Shown here in pieces: positions 8,369 through 17,104 of a stretch of 64,000 nt of DNA. The notes under the pieces were generated by a model that saw only the letters and a list, made by a program, of their open reading frames with translations, ran no database searches and was not told where the DNA came from. The stretch's first letter is position 1. The number at the start of each line of letters is the position of its first letter. The stretch is taken from contig JABTUJ010000001.1 of assembly GCA_015075445.1 (NCBI GenBank), positions 231,059 through 295,058 of the forward strand. Direction: 5' to 3'. Origin of the DNA: Verrucomicrobiales bacterium. Lineage in GTDB: Bacteria; Verrucomicrobiota; Verrucomicrobiia; Limisphaerales; J093. The translations under genes were made by a program, and so were the position numbers.

Positions 8369-9460
8369 ATGAATCCGGAGCGCAACAGGCTGGAGCAGGG
8401 GCTGGGCTGGACGGTCCTGGCCCTGCTGCTGGGGGGGTGTCTCCTGGTGCTGCGCCCGTTTATTTCCGCGCTGCTGTGGGCGACCATCCTGAGCTTCTCG
8501 TTCTGGCCGTTGTACGGTCGGGTGCTGCGGTTTCTCGGAGGCCGTCGGACCCTGGCCGCGCTCGTTCTCGCGCTGGCGATGGTCGGGGTGCTGCTGCTCC
8601 CGGTGGCCATCGTGGGTGTCACGCTGGGGGATCACGTCACGCAACTGACGACCGCCACCCAGCGCTGGCTGGATGAAGGATTGCCCGCGCCCCCGGCGGG
8701 GCTCGCGAAAGTGCCCGTCGTGGGTCAGCGACTGGTGGACGGGTGGGCGCGACTCCAGGCCCAAGGGGCCGGCTGGGTGGGCGAAGTGAAGTGGCTGGTG
8801 GATCGGATGGGGGCGTGGTTGCTCAAGATGAGCCTGATCGTCGGCAGTGGACTCTTCCAGCTCACCTTGAGCATCCTCATGACCTTCTTCTTCCTGCGCA
8901 ACGGACCGGCGTTGGCGGACCGGCTGTCGGCGGCGGTCGAACGCATTTCCGGGGAGCGCGGCCGGCACCTGTTGACCGTGGCCGGCAGCACGGTGCGCGG
9001 CGTGGTGTACGGCGTGCTGGGCGCGTCGTTGGCGCAGGCGCTGATGGCGGCGGTCGGCTTGGCCCTCGCGGGTGTGCCGGGCCCGAGCCTGCTGGCTTTG
9101 CTGGTGTTCCTGTTCTCGGTCGTTCCGGCCGGGCCGTTTCTGGTGATGCTGCCGGCCGCGCTCTGGTTGTTCCATCAAGGCGCGAGTGGTTGGGGTGTCT
9201 TCCTGCTGATCTGGGGGCTGGGCGTGAGCACGATCGACAACGTGGTCCGCCCCTGGCTCATCAGTCAGGGCAGCGAGCTGCCGTTTCTGCTGATCCTCCT
9301 TGGCGTCCTGGGCGGCGCCGTCGCCTTCGGTTTCATCGGAGTCTTCATCGGTCCCACGCTGCTCGCGGTCGGTCATCGCATTGTCCAGGAATGGGCCTCC
9401 GCCCGGCATTTGACGTCCACCAACCCCGCGGGGGCTCTGGTTCCCCGCCCCTCGATATGA
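8369..9460 (+). CDS. AI-2E family (PerM-like) membrane permease
   Basis: 363 residues from ATG 8369; an in-frame TTG at 8345 is less likely. An N-terminal hydrophobic pair (about 10-75) is followed by a soluble helical region, then the family's C-terminal membrane bundle with GVVYGVLGASLAQALMAAVG, FLVMLPAALWL, the diagnostic STIDNVVRPWLIS and LLGVLGGAVAFGFIGVFIGP. The family exports or takes up varied solutes (autoinducer-2, Na+/H+ exchange), so the name does not prove quorum sensing. Its stop overlaps the start of the DUF3300 gene (ATGA). Confidence 0.93.
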   Translation: MNPERNRLEQGLGWTVLALLLGGCLLVLRPFISALLWATILSFSFWPLYGRVLRFLGGRRTLAALVLALAMVGVLLLPVAIVGVTLGDHVTQLTTATQRWLDEGLPAPPAGLAKVPVVGQRLVDGWARLQAQGAGWVGEVKWLVDRMGAWLLKMSLIVGSGLFQLTLSILMTFFFLRNGPALADRLSAAVERISGERGRHLLTVAGSTVRGVVYGVLGASLAQALMAAVGLALAGVPGPSLLALLVFLFSVVPAGPFLVMLPAALWLFHQGASGWGVFLLIWGLGVSTIDNVVRPWLISQGSELPFLLILLGVLGGAVAFGFIGVFIGPTLLAVGHRIVQEWASARHLTSTNPAGALVPRPSI

Positions 9461-10818
9461 ACACAATGACTTCGATGAGAACCGCACGACGCGCATTTCG
9501 TGGGGTGGCGGCCGGCCTGTTCGCCGCTCTGGCTTGCGTGGCGGCGCAAGAGCCACCGGCCGCCACTCCCACCGCGCCCGCGCCGCCCCCCTCGGCGCCG
9601 GCCCAACGCAGCGCGGCCGAGCTCGAGAAGCTCGCCATGCCGATCGCGCTCCATCCCGACCCGCTCATCGCGATCGTCCTGCCCGCGTCGGTTTACCCGC
9701 TCGAAATCGTCCAGGCCGCGCGGTTCGTGAAGGACACCAACAACCTTGCCAAGCTCGACGAACAGACCTGGGACGCCAACGTGAAGGCCGTGGCCAGGAT
9801 CCCCCTGTTGATCGCCCAACTGGATGCGGACCTGACTTGGACGGCGGAGTTGGGGAACGCGTTCCTCGAGCAGCCCAAGGAGTTGATGGACACGATCCAG
9901 TCGCTCCGGGCGAAGGCCCACACAGCCGGAACGCTCCAGACCACCGCCCAGCAAGTGGTGACCGTGACCAACGTGATCGTGCTCCAGACGAACGTTACGC
10001 AGGTCGTCACGGTGACCAACCAGGTGGTGCAGGTGCAGCCCGCTAACCCGCAGGTCGTGTACGTGCCCACGTATCCGCCCACGGTCTACTATCCGCCGCC
10101 CGCCTATGTGTACGACCCGCTGGCCCCGCTGGTCACCTTCGGCGTCGGGATGGCCGTGGGCGCCATCATCGCCAACAACTGCGACTGGCACGGCGGGGCC
10201 GTGTGGGTCGGTGGCGGCGGAGCGGTCTGGGTTGGTGGCGGCGGATACCACGGGGACGTGGACATCGACGTCGACATCGACAACGTGAACATCAATCGCG
10301 GCAACCAGATCAACGCCCAGGGGGGCAATCGCACCGCCAACACCAGCGCCCAGGCCACCCAGCAGAAGTGGCAGCCGGATCAAAACCGTTTGCGCACCTC
10401 GGGCACCCCGACTTCGGCCCAGACCCGCGAGGCCCGCGGCTGGAGTGGTGGCGGAAGCCAGGCGGCGACACGACCGTCGTCGTCCGCTGCGTCGGGCGCC
10501 GCCACGGCGCGGCCCTCGACGATGCCCAGCGCGGGCGCGAATCGTCCGGCGGTCCCCACCCAGCAACCCGCCCAACGTCCGGCCACACCCTCGCCTGGGG
10601 TTTCCCGGCCCGCGACCCCGGCCCAGCAGCCTGCCGCGCGGCCGAGCACCGCCGCGCGCCCGGCACAGACGCCCACGGTCAGCCGCCCCAGTCCCCAGCC
10701 TTCGACGGCTTTCAGCGGCGTCAGCAGTGGCGGCAACGCCCGCGCGTCGAGCAACCGCGGCGCGGTCAGTCGTGGCAGCGCCGGCGGCGGCCGGGCGGGT
10801 GGGGGCGGCCGACGGTGA
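9457..10818 (+). CDS. DUF3300-domain exported protein
   Basis: 453 residues. A signal peptide ends near CVAAQE. DUF3300 covers about 45-250, with LAMPIALHPDPLIAIVLPAS, EIVQAARFVKD and LMDTIQSLRAKA. After that comes a Val/Thr-rich segment, a YPPTVYYPPP motif, a Gly-rich patch and an acidic VDIDVDIDN stretch. The last 150 residues are low-complexity Ala/Pro/Ser/Thr/Gln ending in a Gly/Arg-rich tail. The function of DUF3300 is unknown. DUF3300 and DUF2950 genes are often neighbours, as here. Envelope location is inferred. Confidence 0.9.
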   Translation: MNTMTSMRTARRAFRGVAAGLFAALACVAAQEPPAATPTAPAPPPSAPAQRSAAELEKLAMPIALHPDPLIAIVLPASVYPLEIVQAARFVKDTNNLAKLDEQTWDANVKAVARIPLLIAQLDADLTWTAELGNAFLEQPKELMDTIQSLRAKAHTAGTLQTTAQQVVTVTNVIVLQTNVTQVVTVTNQVVQVQPANPQVVYVPTYPPTVYYPPPAYVYDPLAPLVTFGVGMAVGAIIANNCDWHGGAVWVGGGGAVWVGGGGYHGDVDIDVDIDNVNINRGNQINAQGGNRTANTSAQATQQKWQPDQNRLRTSGTPTSAQTREARGWSGGGSQAATRPSSSAASGAATARPSTMPSAGANRPAVPTQQPAQRPATPSPGVSRPATPAQQPAARPSTAARPAQTPTVSRPSPQPSTAFSGVSSGGNARASSNRGAVSRGSAGGGRAGGGGRR

Positions 10819-10838
10819 ACCTCAACCTCCATCTCATC

Positions 10839-11801
10839 ATGAACCTCTCGCTCAACGCCCATGGGTCTGGTCCACGAACCCGCCGATTCGCCGCCGCCTG
10901 CCTGGGGGCGGCGCTCCTGGCCGCCCCCGCACCCGCTCGCGCCGCGGAAGCCGGCACAGCTTTCTCCACGCCGGAAGCGGCGGTGCAGGCCCTGGCCAGT
11001 GCCGTGCGCGCGGCCAACCGGGCCGAGTTCGCGGTCCTGTTCGGCGACGCCGCGGAACGTCTCGTCAACCCGGACACGGTCCAGGGCACGTCGGAGCTGG
11101 CCGAGTTCGCCGCGGCGTTTCAGACGGTAAACCGCCTGGTCGTCGTGTCGGACACCCGGCGCACGCTCGAGGTGGGCACCGATGGCTGGCCGTTCCCCAT
11201 CCCGCTGGTGAAGTCTGTGGGGGGGTGGCGGTTCGACACCGTGGCCGGTGCCGACGAGATCCTCAACCGCCGCATTGGCCGCAATGAGCTGGCTGTGTTG
11301 CGGGTGATGCGCGCGTACGTGCAAGCCCAGCGTGAGTATGCCAGCCGGGATCGCGACGGCGACGACGTGCTCGAATACGCGCAGAAGCTCGCCAGTTCTC
11401 CGGGCCAGACGGACGGCCTGTTCTGGTCGCCGGAAGTGAACGGTGAAATCAGCCCGCTCGGGCCCCTGGTGGCCTTTGCCCAGCGCGAAGGCTATCGGCC
11501 CGCACCCGCGGCAGGCGGTGGGCAGCCGCAACCCTTCCACGGCTACCTCTTCAAGATCCTCGCGGCCCAGGGCGCCCACGCGCCCGGCGGCAAGCACCGC
11601 TATGTCATCAACGGCAACATGATCGCCGGCTTTGGACTCGTCGCCTGGCCGGTCGAGTACGGCAACTCGGGCATCATGACCTTCATCGTGAATCAACAGG
11701 GACGGGTCTACGAAAAGGACCTCGGCGCCCAAACGGCTCAACTCGCCGGCAAACTGAAGACCTTTGACCCGGCCCCGGGGTGGCGGCTGTCGGCCGATTG
11801 A
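10839..11801 (+). CDS. DUF2950-family exported protein
   Basis: 320 residues from ATG 10839; a GTG at 10815 overlapping the DUF3300 stop (GTGA) would add eight residues and is equally credible. A signal peptide ends near ARAAEAG. The mature domain has the DUF2950 order: FSTPEAAVQALASAVRA, GGWRFDTVAGADEILNRRIG, the Glu/Tyr helix VQAQREYASRDRDGD, then LFWSPEVNGEISPLGPLV, FHGYLFKILAAQG, a YGNSGIMTFIVNQQG strand and a DLG near the end. Function unknown. Confidence 0.9.
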   Translation: MNLSLNAHGSGPRTRRFAAACLGAALLAAPAPARAAEAGTAFSTPEAAVQALASAVRAANRAEFAVLFGDAAERLVNPDTVQGTSELAEFAAAFQTVNRLVVVSDTRRTLEVGTDGWPFPIPLVKSVGGWRFDTVAGADEILNRRIGRNELAVLRVMRAYVQAQREYASRDRDGDDVLEYAQKLASSPGQTDGLFWSPEVNGEISPLGPLVAFAQREGYRPAPAAGGGQPQPFHGYLFKILAAQGAHAPGGKHRYVINGNMIAGFGLVAWPVEYGNSGIMTFIVNQQGRVYEKDLGAQTAQLAGKLKTFDPAPGWRLSAD

Positions 11802-11852
11802 GGACCGACCACGATAGAGTCTAGAACCCTCGAACCGAAAGGCAGCAGCAGC

Positions 11853-12956
11853 ATGAATCAGGACGCGATCTACCAGGAACTCCGGCGCGGCGACAGCGTG
11901 CTGAGCACCGTTCTGGACAGCATCTTTGATGGCGTCTACATCGTGGATCGGGAGCGGCGGATCATCTTCTGGAACCGCGCCGCCGAGGAGATCACCGGGC
12001 ACCTCAAGAAGGATGTCATGGGGCGCTGCTGCCACGACAGCATGCTCAACCACATCGACGAGAACGGGACGATGCTCTGCTTCTCGGCCTGCCCGTTGGC
12101 CCGCTCGATCCAGACGGGCGAGAGCCTCCGCGCCAAGGTGTACCCCCAGCACAAGGACGGGCGGCGTTTCCCGGTTTACACCCACATCGGCGCCATCCGG
12201 GATGAGACCGGCGCGATCATCGCGGGCATTGAGGTCTTCCGCGACATCTCGCAGGAGGAGGAGTTCCGGCTGCTCCAGGAAAAGTTCAACGCGTTGATCA
12301 AACGCTACGTTTCGACCGCGACCCTGGAGGAGGTGATGGAACACCTCGAGGGCGGCACCGAAGGCCACGCGCGAGTCCGAGAGCTGACGGTGCTCTACCT
12401 GGATGTCGTCGGGTTCACCTTGTTCTCGGAACGGAATGCACCCGCAGTGGTGGCGACGATGTTGAACGAGCTGTTCGGGGTGTGTGAGGTGATCACCCGC
12501 GAATGCCATGGCGACATCGACAAGTTCATCGGCGACGCGATCATGGCGGTGTTCATCGACGCCAATGATGCCGTGGCCGCGGGTCGGAAAGTGCTCGCGG
12601 CAGTGGGGCGGCTCAACGGGACGCGACACGCCCGCGGGCTCGAGGGCGTCCGCATCCGGGTCGGCATCAACTCCGGCTCCGTGATCCAGGGGGAGATCGG
12701 CACATCGAGCCGCAAGGACGTGACCGTGATCGGCGACGTGGTCAATACCGCGGCGCGGATTGAATCGGTGACGGATCCCATGCGGATGGGCATCTCCCGG
12801 GCCACTTATGCCCGCCTGCGCGACCCGGGTCCGGGCTGGGAGTGCAGGACCGTCCAGGTCAAGAACCGGACGGAGCCCGTGACCGTCTACATCTCGGCAG
12901 CCCCCGAGGCATCGCCCGAGGAACCGGCCCCGCCGGCTGCTTCACATTCCGCATGA
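11853..12956 (+). CDS. PAS domain-containing class III adenylate cyclase
   Basis: 367 residues, soluble. A PAS domain spans about 15-135 and carries the Cys pattern of a known PAS subgroup (GRCCHDSMLNHID ... MLCFSACPLARSI). A short linker leads to a class III cyclase domain (about 175-345): metal-binding Asp in YLDVVGFT, the substrate-Lys region DIDKFIGDAIMAVF, RVGINSGSVIQGEIG and VTVIGDVVNTAARIE. The Lys/Thr pair at specificity positions favours ATP over GTP. It should make cAMP in response to a ligand or redox state sensed by the PAS domain. AAAGG about 12 bases upstream is a fair ribosome-binding site. A cyclic-nucleotide-binding protein is encoded at 28739. Confidence 0.93.
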   Translation: MNQDAIYQELRRGDSVLSTVLDSIFDGVYIVDRERRIIFWNRAAEEITGHLKKDVMGRCCHDSMLNHIDENGTMLCFSACPLARSIQTGESLRAKVYPQHKDGRRFPVYTHIGAIRDETGAIIAGIEVFRDISQEEEFRLLQEKFNALIKRYVSTATLEEVMEHLEGGTEGHARVRELTVLYLDVVGFTLFSERNAPAVVATMLNELFGVCEVITRECHGDIDKFIGDAIMAVFIDANDAVAAGRKVLAAVGRLNGTRHARGLEGVRIRVGINSGSVIQGEIGTSSRKDVTVIGDVVNTAARIESVTDPMRMGISRATYARLRDPGPGWECRTVQVKNRTEPVTVYISAAPEASPEEPAPPAASHSA

Positions 12957-12969
12957 AACCGCGACCGAT

Positions 12970-12991
12970 TGTAGGCGCCGACGTGAGGAGG
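12970..12991. repeat. Family D REP-like element, single arm
   Basis: A 22-bp arm starting GTAGGCGCCGACGTGAGG, in the gap between the cyclase and the SulP gene. It matches both arms of the inverted elements at 22033-22138 and 50021-50091. Here the right arm has decayed, although the loop (GGCGTTGCTCCTGGCCCAC) still resembles the 50-kb copy. Confidence 0.85.
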
Positions 12992-13097
12992 CCAAGCGGC
13001 GTTGCTCCTGGCCCACGACGTCTTCTGGACAGCGCGGCCCCCGCCTCGGCGGGTGCCCCAAGCCAAACCCCTGAGCCTCTCGACGACCGATAATTCC

Positions 13098-14798
13098 ATG
13101 AGCCCCCCATCACCCGCTGTGTCCGCCCTCGGCTGGGCGCGTTGGTTCCCGGCGATGGGCTGGCTTCGGACCTATCAAGCCTCCTGGCTGCGGGGCGACG
13201 TGGTGGCGAGCATCACCCTCGCCGCCTACTTGTTGCCGGCCGCCTTGGGTGATGCCTCGCTGGCCAACTTGCCCCCGCAAGCCGGCTTGTACGCCTGCCT
13301 GTTCGGCGGCCTGGTCTTCTGGCTCTTCTGCAGTTCCCGGCACACCACCGTCACGGTCACCTCCGCCATCTCGCTCCTCATCGGCGCGTCGCTCGGGGAG
13401 ATCGCCGGCGGTGACCCGACCCGCTTCGGCGTGCTGGCGGCGGCCACCGCCCTGTCGGTCGCGCTGCTGGCCTTCTTGGCGTGGCTGGTGCAGGCGGGGG
13501 CGGTCGTGAATTTCATCTCGGAAAGCGTGATGACCGGCTTCAAGTGCGGCGTGGCCCTGTTCCTGGCCAGCACCCAACTGCCGAAGCTGCTCGGCTTTCA
13601 CGGCGCCCACGGTGATTTCTGGGAGAACAGCGCCCACTTTTTCGGGCACCTGCACGAAACCAACCTGGCCTCGCTCACCATCGGAGGCGTCGCGCTAATC
13701 GTCCTCGTGCTCGGCAAGATCTATCTCAAGCACAAACCGGTGGCGCTGGTCGTGGTCGTCGGCGGCATTGCGGCGTCGGCCTGGCTGGGGTTGGAGGCCC
13801 ACGGGGTGAAGTTGCTGGGCGAGGTGCCCCAGGGACTGCCACCGGTCGGCCTGCCCGCGATTCGGTGGGCGGACCTCAATACGCTCCTGCCCTTGGCCGT
13901 CGCCTGCTTCCTGTTGGGGGCAGTGGAAACGGCCGCGATTGGCCGGATGTTCACGGCCAAACATGGCGGGCGCCTGGAGGCGAACCAGGAGTTCCTCGCC
14001 CTGGCCGTGGCGAATCTCGCGGCCGGGCTGGGGCGCGGCTTTCCCGTCAGCGGCGGCATGTCGCAATCCCTGGTCAACGAGGGAGGCGGCGCCCGCACGC
14101 CACTCTCGGGGCTGCTGGCGGCCGTCATCATCCTCGTCGTCGTCCTCTTCTTCTCGCACCTCCTGAGCGCGCTGCCCCAGCCGGTGCTGGCCGCGATCGT
14201 CCTCGTGGCGGTGGCGGGGCTGTTCAAGCTCTCCGTGCTCCGACAACTCTGGCGTGGCGACCGTCCCGAGTTCGTGGTGGCGATGACCGCCCTCCTCGGC
14301 GTGCTGGGTTCCGGCCTGCTGCGTGGCGTGATGATCGGGGCGGCCCTCTCGCTCGTCCAGTTGCTGCGGCGCGCCTCCCGCCCGCATGTCGCTTTCCTGG
14401 GCCGCATCCCGGGCACCCGTCGCTTCTCGGATCGGGCGCGCCATCCGGACAACGAACTGATTCCCGGCGTCCACATCTTCCGGCCCGAGACAGGGCTGCT
14501 TTACTTCAACGTGGACCACATCTGCGACACGATCCTCGAGCGGGTGCGAGCCGACGCGACGCCCCCCAAGCTGGTGGTTCTCGATTTGTCCGCCGCGCCG
14601 CAGGTGGACCTGCAGAGCAGCCACGCGCTGGCAGGACTTGCCGAGGAACTGACGGCTCGCGGCATCCACGTTCAGGCCGTCGAGGCCCGCGCGTCGGTGC
14701 GCGACCGACTGCGCCACGCCGGACTGGCCCAGCGGCTCGGGGGCATCGACCGCTCCACGAGCGTGGCGGACGTGATCGACCATTGGACCCAGCCCTGA
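13098..14798 (+). CDS. SulP family anion transporter with STAS domain
   Basis: 566 residues from ATG 13098; the frame extends 5' but only across the repeat-bearing gap. The N-terminus has WLRTYQASWLRGDVVASITLAAYLLPAALGDASLA, the SulP signature region, broken over the first membrane helices. About 10-12 hydrophobic segments follow, including SESVMTGFKCGVALFLASTQ and GLGRGFPVSGGMSQSLVN. The last 120 residues form a STAS domain (LLYFNVDHICDTILERV ... LVVLDLSAAPQVDLQSSHAL). SulP proteins move sulfate, bicarbonate or other anions. The substrate is not determined; two sulfatases in the window make sulfate attractive but unproven. Confidence 0.92.
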   Translation: MSPPSPAVSALGWARWFPAMGWLRTYQASWLRGDVVASITLAAYLLPAALGDASLANLPPQAGLYACLFGGLVFWLFCSSRHTTVTVTSAISLLIGASLGEIAGGDPTRFGVLAAATALSVALLAFLAWLVQAGAVVNFISESVMTGFKCGVALFLASTQLPKLLGFHGAHGDFWENSAHFFGHLHETNLASLTIGGVALIVLVLGKIYLKHKPVALVVVVGGIAASAWLGLEAHGVKLLGEVPQGLPPVGLPAIRWADLNTLLPLAVACFLLGAVETAAIGRMFTAKHGGRLEANQEFLALAVANLAAGLGRGFPVSGGMSQSLVNEGGGARTPLSGLLAAVIILVVVLFFSHLLSALPQPVLAAIVLVAVAGLFKLSVLRQLWRGDRPEFVVAMTALLGVLGSGLLRGVMIGAALSLVQLLRRASRPHVAFLGRIPGTRRFSDRARHPDNELIPGVHIFRPETGLLYFNVDHICDTILERVRADATPPKLVVLDLSAAPQVDLQSSHALAGLAEELTARGIHVQAVEARASVRDRLRHAGLAQRLGGIDRSTSVADVIDHWTQP

Positions 14799-14865
14799 AC
14801 CCAACCCGGACTTGACCGACCGCGCCACCCAGACCCTTTCGGAACGAATCCAGATACCAAACACC

Positions 14866-15657
14866 ATGAAATCACCCCTGCTCGCCCTGAGCGTCCTCAC
14901 CTTGTGGGGAACCCCGCACGCCTCCGCCGACTTGCTCGAACTCAAGGACGGTAAGACCCTCAACGGCAAGTATGCTGGCGGCACCGCCGCCACCGTCCGC
15001 TTCGAAACCAGTGGCGGGGTTCAGGTCATTGAAACCTCGCAGATCCTGGCCCTCACCTTTACCGGCGCGGGCGCCAGTCCCACGGCGGCGCCCCCTGCGG
15101 CTGCTCCTCCTCCAGCCGCTCCCCCCGCGGCAGCAACGCCCGCGGCGGCGCCCGCGCCGGCCTCCGGCCCCATCACCGTCCCCGCCGGCACGCCGATCCT
15201 GGTGCGCCTCGCCGACGCTGTGTCGTCCCGCGACGCCGCGGGCAAACGGTTCACCACCACCCTGGAAACCGACCTGACCGTCAACGGCGTCGTGGTGGCC
15301 AAGGCCGGCACCAAGGCTTACGGGCGTGTGCAGAGCGCCGAGCAGGCCCGCCGCTTTGCCGGCCAGAGCAAGCTCGACCTGCGGCTGACCGAGCTGGCAC
15401 TTGGCCCCAACCTCGTGCCGATCGTCAGCAGCGGCTACACGGACGCCGGCGCGCGCTCGGTCGGCAAGACCGCCAAAGGTGCGGCCGCCGGGGCCGCGAT
15501 TGGCGCCATCGTCGAGGATGACCAGGGCGCCGGCAAAGGAGCGGCCATCGGGGCGGTAGCCTCCGGCCTCAAGAAGGGGGAAGCGGTCTCCGTGAGTCCC
15601 GGCACCCTCCTCGAGTTTCGCCTCCAGCAACCCGTGACCGTGAGCGTCTCTCGCTGA
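14866..15657 (+). CDS. Exported protein with LSm-like N-domain and glycine-zipper-like segment
   Basis: 263 residues from ATG 14866. A signal peptide ends near ASADL. A short beta module (LELKDGKTLNGKYAGGT ... IETSQILALTF) is followed by an Ala/Pro linker, then a beta-rich domain ITVPAGTPILVRLADAVSS resembling those in conjugation and envelope proteins. Near the C-terminus, Gly/Ala repeats GAAAGAAIGAI and GKGAAIGAVASG resemble glycine zippers that insert in or line membranes. Function unknown. It lies 67 bases after the SulP gene. Confidence 0.75.
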   Translation: MKSPLLALSVLTLWGTPHASADLLELKDGKTLNGKYAGGTAATVRFETSGGVQVIETSQILALTFTGAGASPTAAPPAAAPPPAAPPAAATPAAAPAPASGPITVPAGTPILVRLADAVSSRDAAGKRFTTTLETDLTVNGVVVAKAGTKAYGRVQSAEQARRFAGQSKLDLRLTELALGPNLVPIVSSGYTDAGARSVGKTAKGAAAGAAIGAIVEDDQGAGKGAAIGAVASGLKKGEAVSVSPGTLLEFRLQQPVTVSVSR

Positions 15658-15778
15658 ATCGGAAATGTCATACCCTCGTCGAGGCGGCCCGGCGAACGGC
15701 AGGTTTCCCATGGAATACCCGGCCGAAAGCGCCCCGCCCCGCAGCTTCAACCGCCAAACCCTCATCCCCACGATTCGC

Positions 15779-16279
15779 ATGAAAACTCGCCTCCTCCCCA
15801 CCGCCTGGCTGGCCGTACTCCTGGCCGTCCTGCCTGCTCTCGTCCACGCCGAAACCGGCGAGGATCTCAACGCCGCCCTGGCCACCGTCCGGGCCACCTA
15901 CGGCGCCGACCGCCAGGCGTTCCTGGCCAGCAACCTCGAACTGACCGAGGCGGAGAGCGCCGCCTTCTGGCCGTTCTACCGGGAGTATCGCCTCGCGATG
16001 GACAAGCTGGGTGACAGCCTCGTCAAGGTGGTCCTCGAATACGCGGATGCCTATCCCGACGTCACCGACAGCCGCGCCCGCAAGCTGCTCGCCGACTACA
16101 CCAGCCTCGAAGAGAAGCTCGCCAAGACCCGCGCCACGTACGTCCGGCGCGCCGCCAAGATCATCCCGCCGGCCAAGGCGCTCCGGTGGGCGCAGCTCGA
16201 ACAGCGTCTGGACCTGGCCCTGCGCCTCCAGCTCGTCGGCACCGTGCCCCTCGTTCCCTCGAGCAAACCCGTCGAATGA
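15779..16279 (+). CDS. Small exported helical protein, 'LTxxEAxAFWPxY' family (paralogue 2)
   Basis: 166 residues from ATG 15779. A signal peptide ends near VHAETG. The mature part is helical and shares with the protein at 5224-5754 the block LTEAESAAFWPFYREYRLAM and similar spacing of charged helices (RARKLLADYTSLEEKLAKTR, then a C-terminal KALRWAQLEQRLDLALRL). Function unknown. The two paralogues lie about 10 kb apart on the same strand, each among envelope genes. Confidence 0.75.
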   Translation: MKTRLLPTAWLAVLLAVLPALVHAETGEDLNAALATVRATYGADRQAFLASNLELTEAESAAFWPFYREYRLAMDKLGDSLVKVVLEYADAYPDVTDSRARKLLADYTSLEEKLAKTRATYVRRAAKIIPPAKALRWAQLEQRLDLALRLQLVGTVPLVPSSKPVE

Positions 16280-16351
16280 AGTGCTCCCTGGTCTCCCCGT
16301 CTCCGATTCCCCGGCCGAGGTGGCGGGCTTGATGGCGGCTTGTGGCAGGCC

Positions 16352-16379
16352 AAATGTTAAATGTTAAGACGCGACCCCA
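16352..16379. repeat. Solitary end of the MITE-like family E
   Basis: AAATGTTAAATGTTAAGACG followed by CGACCCCA matches the terminal inverted repeat of the complete element at 37381-37551 with one substitution. No partner arm is seen nearby. It lies between the exported protein ending at 16279 and the convergent vapC. Confidence 0.8.
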
Positions 16380-16408
16380 CTGAGCACCGGTGAGGCGTCT
16401 CGGCGTCC

Positions 16409-16840
16409 TCACGCCGCGATGGGGTTGCGCCATTTCAGGCCACGGAACCGGGCGAAGTCAGTGTCAGTCGAGTGCAGGACACCGTTGTGCTCCAGGGCCA
16501 GGGCGGCGAGATGCGCGTCGGAAACGAGGTTGGCGGTGGCGTTGCCGGCTCGCAGCATCTGCTGAAACAGCCGCCAGTGCGCGTCGGTCGGCGTCAGCAC
16601 CCGCACACACGGCTGATCGAGCCAGCTTTGCACCCGCTCGACCGCCTCCCGGAGGATCAGGGGCCGGCGGTGCAACCGCGCATTGGTGCCGATGCGAATG
16701 AAGGCGCTCAGCACCGGCCAGCACAGGCCGACGGGCGCCGTTCCGCTCAACTGGGTGTCCCACCATTCCCGCGCCGCCTCGTGGTGCGCCGAGAGGCTGT
16801 CCTCGGCGTACAGGAGCAGATTGGCGTCCACCAGGATCAT
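16409..16840 (-). CDS. vapC: VapC-type PIN-domain ribonuclease toxin
   Basis: 143 residues, the full length of a PIN toxin. The N-terminus MILVDANLLLYA gives Asp5. A mid-domain WPVLSAFIRIGTN follows, then NLVSDAHLAALALEH with the second acidic site and STDTDFARFRGLKWRNP with the last. This is the VapC subgroup in which the usual mid Glu is replaced. It should cleave RNA when free of its antitoxin. Its start overlaps the stop of vapB (ATGA), the standard antitoxin-toxin order. Confidence 0.92.
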   Translation of the reverse strand: MILVDANLLLYAEDSLSAHHEAAREWWDTQLSGTAPVGLCWPVLSAFIRIGTNARLHRRPLILREAVERVQSWLDQPCVRVLTPTDAHWRLFQQMLRAGNATANLVSDAHLAALALEHNGVLHSTDTDFARFRGLKWRNPIAA

Positions 16841-17082
16841 TGATGATCCTCCCCCTCGGCGCGGGCGAGCAGGTCGGCGATACTGTCGTAGCTGAAGCCT
16901 TCCCTCAGGCCGAGGGGGCGTGGTTCGGTGCGGTAGGGCTTGGAGGGGGGCGGGGCGAGGACGACGTCCAGCCCGGCCCGCAGCGCCAGGTTCACCACCT
17001 CCTTGAAGGGCCTGCCGAGCTTGGCGGCGCCTTGGCGCGCCTTGGTCGCCACATCTGGATCGAGTGTCAAGGTGGTTCTCAC
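16837..17082 (-). CDS. vapB: VapB-type ribbon-helix-helix antitoxin
   Basis: 81 residues from GTG 17082. The N-terminal MRTTLTLDPDVATKARQ and KLGRPFKEVVNLALRAGL form a ribbon-helix-helix DNA-binding domain. The C-terminal tail with REGFSYDSIADLLARAEGED is acidic and should wrap the toxin. The gene overlaps vapC by four bases. A 24-bp near-perfect palindrome covers its start and presumed -10 box, fitting autoregulation by VapB and the VapBC complex. Confidence 0.9.
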   Translation of the reverse strand: MRTTLTLDPDVATKARQGAAKLGRPFKEVVNLALRAGLDVVLAPPPSKPYRTEPRPLGLREGFSYDSIADLLARAEGEDHQ

Positions 17083-17104
17083 GCAGACATCATGATGCTT
17101 GCGT
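17081..17104 (-). promoter_or_regulatory. Palindromic operator of vapBC
   Basis: The 24-bp sequence at 17081-17104 reads the same on both strands except for two central dinucleotide positions. Its core GCATCATGATGC and the outer ACGCA/TGCGT arms are symmetric. It overlaps the first two bases of the vapB start codon. RHH antitoxins bind such palindromes. Confidence 0.7.

Noticed and set aside
8369-9460. Quorum-sensing role from the 'AI-2E' name.
   Set aside because: The family is functionally broad and there is no luxS or lsr gene in the window.
10380-12629. A 749-codon minus-strand frame over DUF3300, DUF2950 and the cyclase.
   Set aside because: Shadow of real plus-strand genes; no domain motifs, and its start and stop do not respect any gene boundary.
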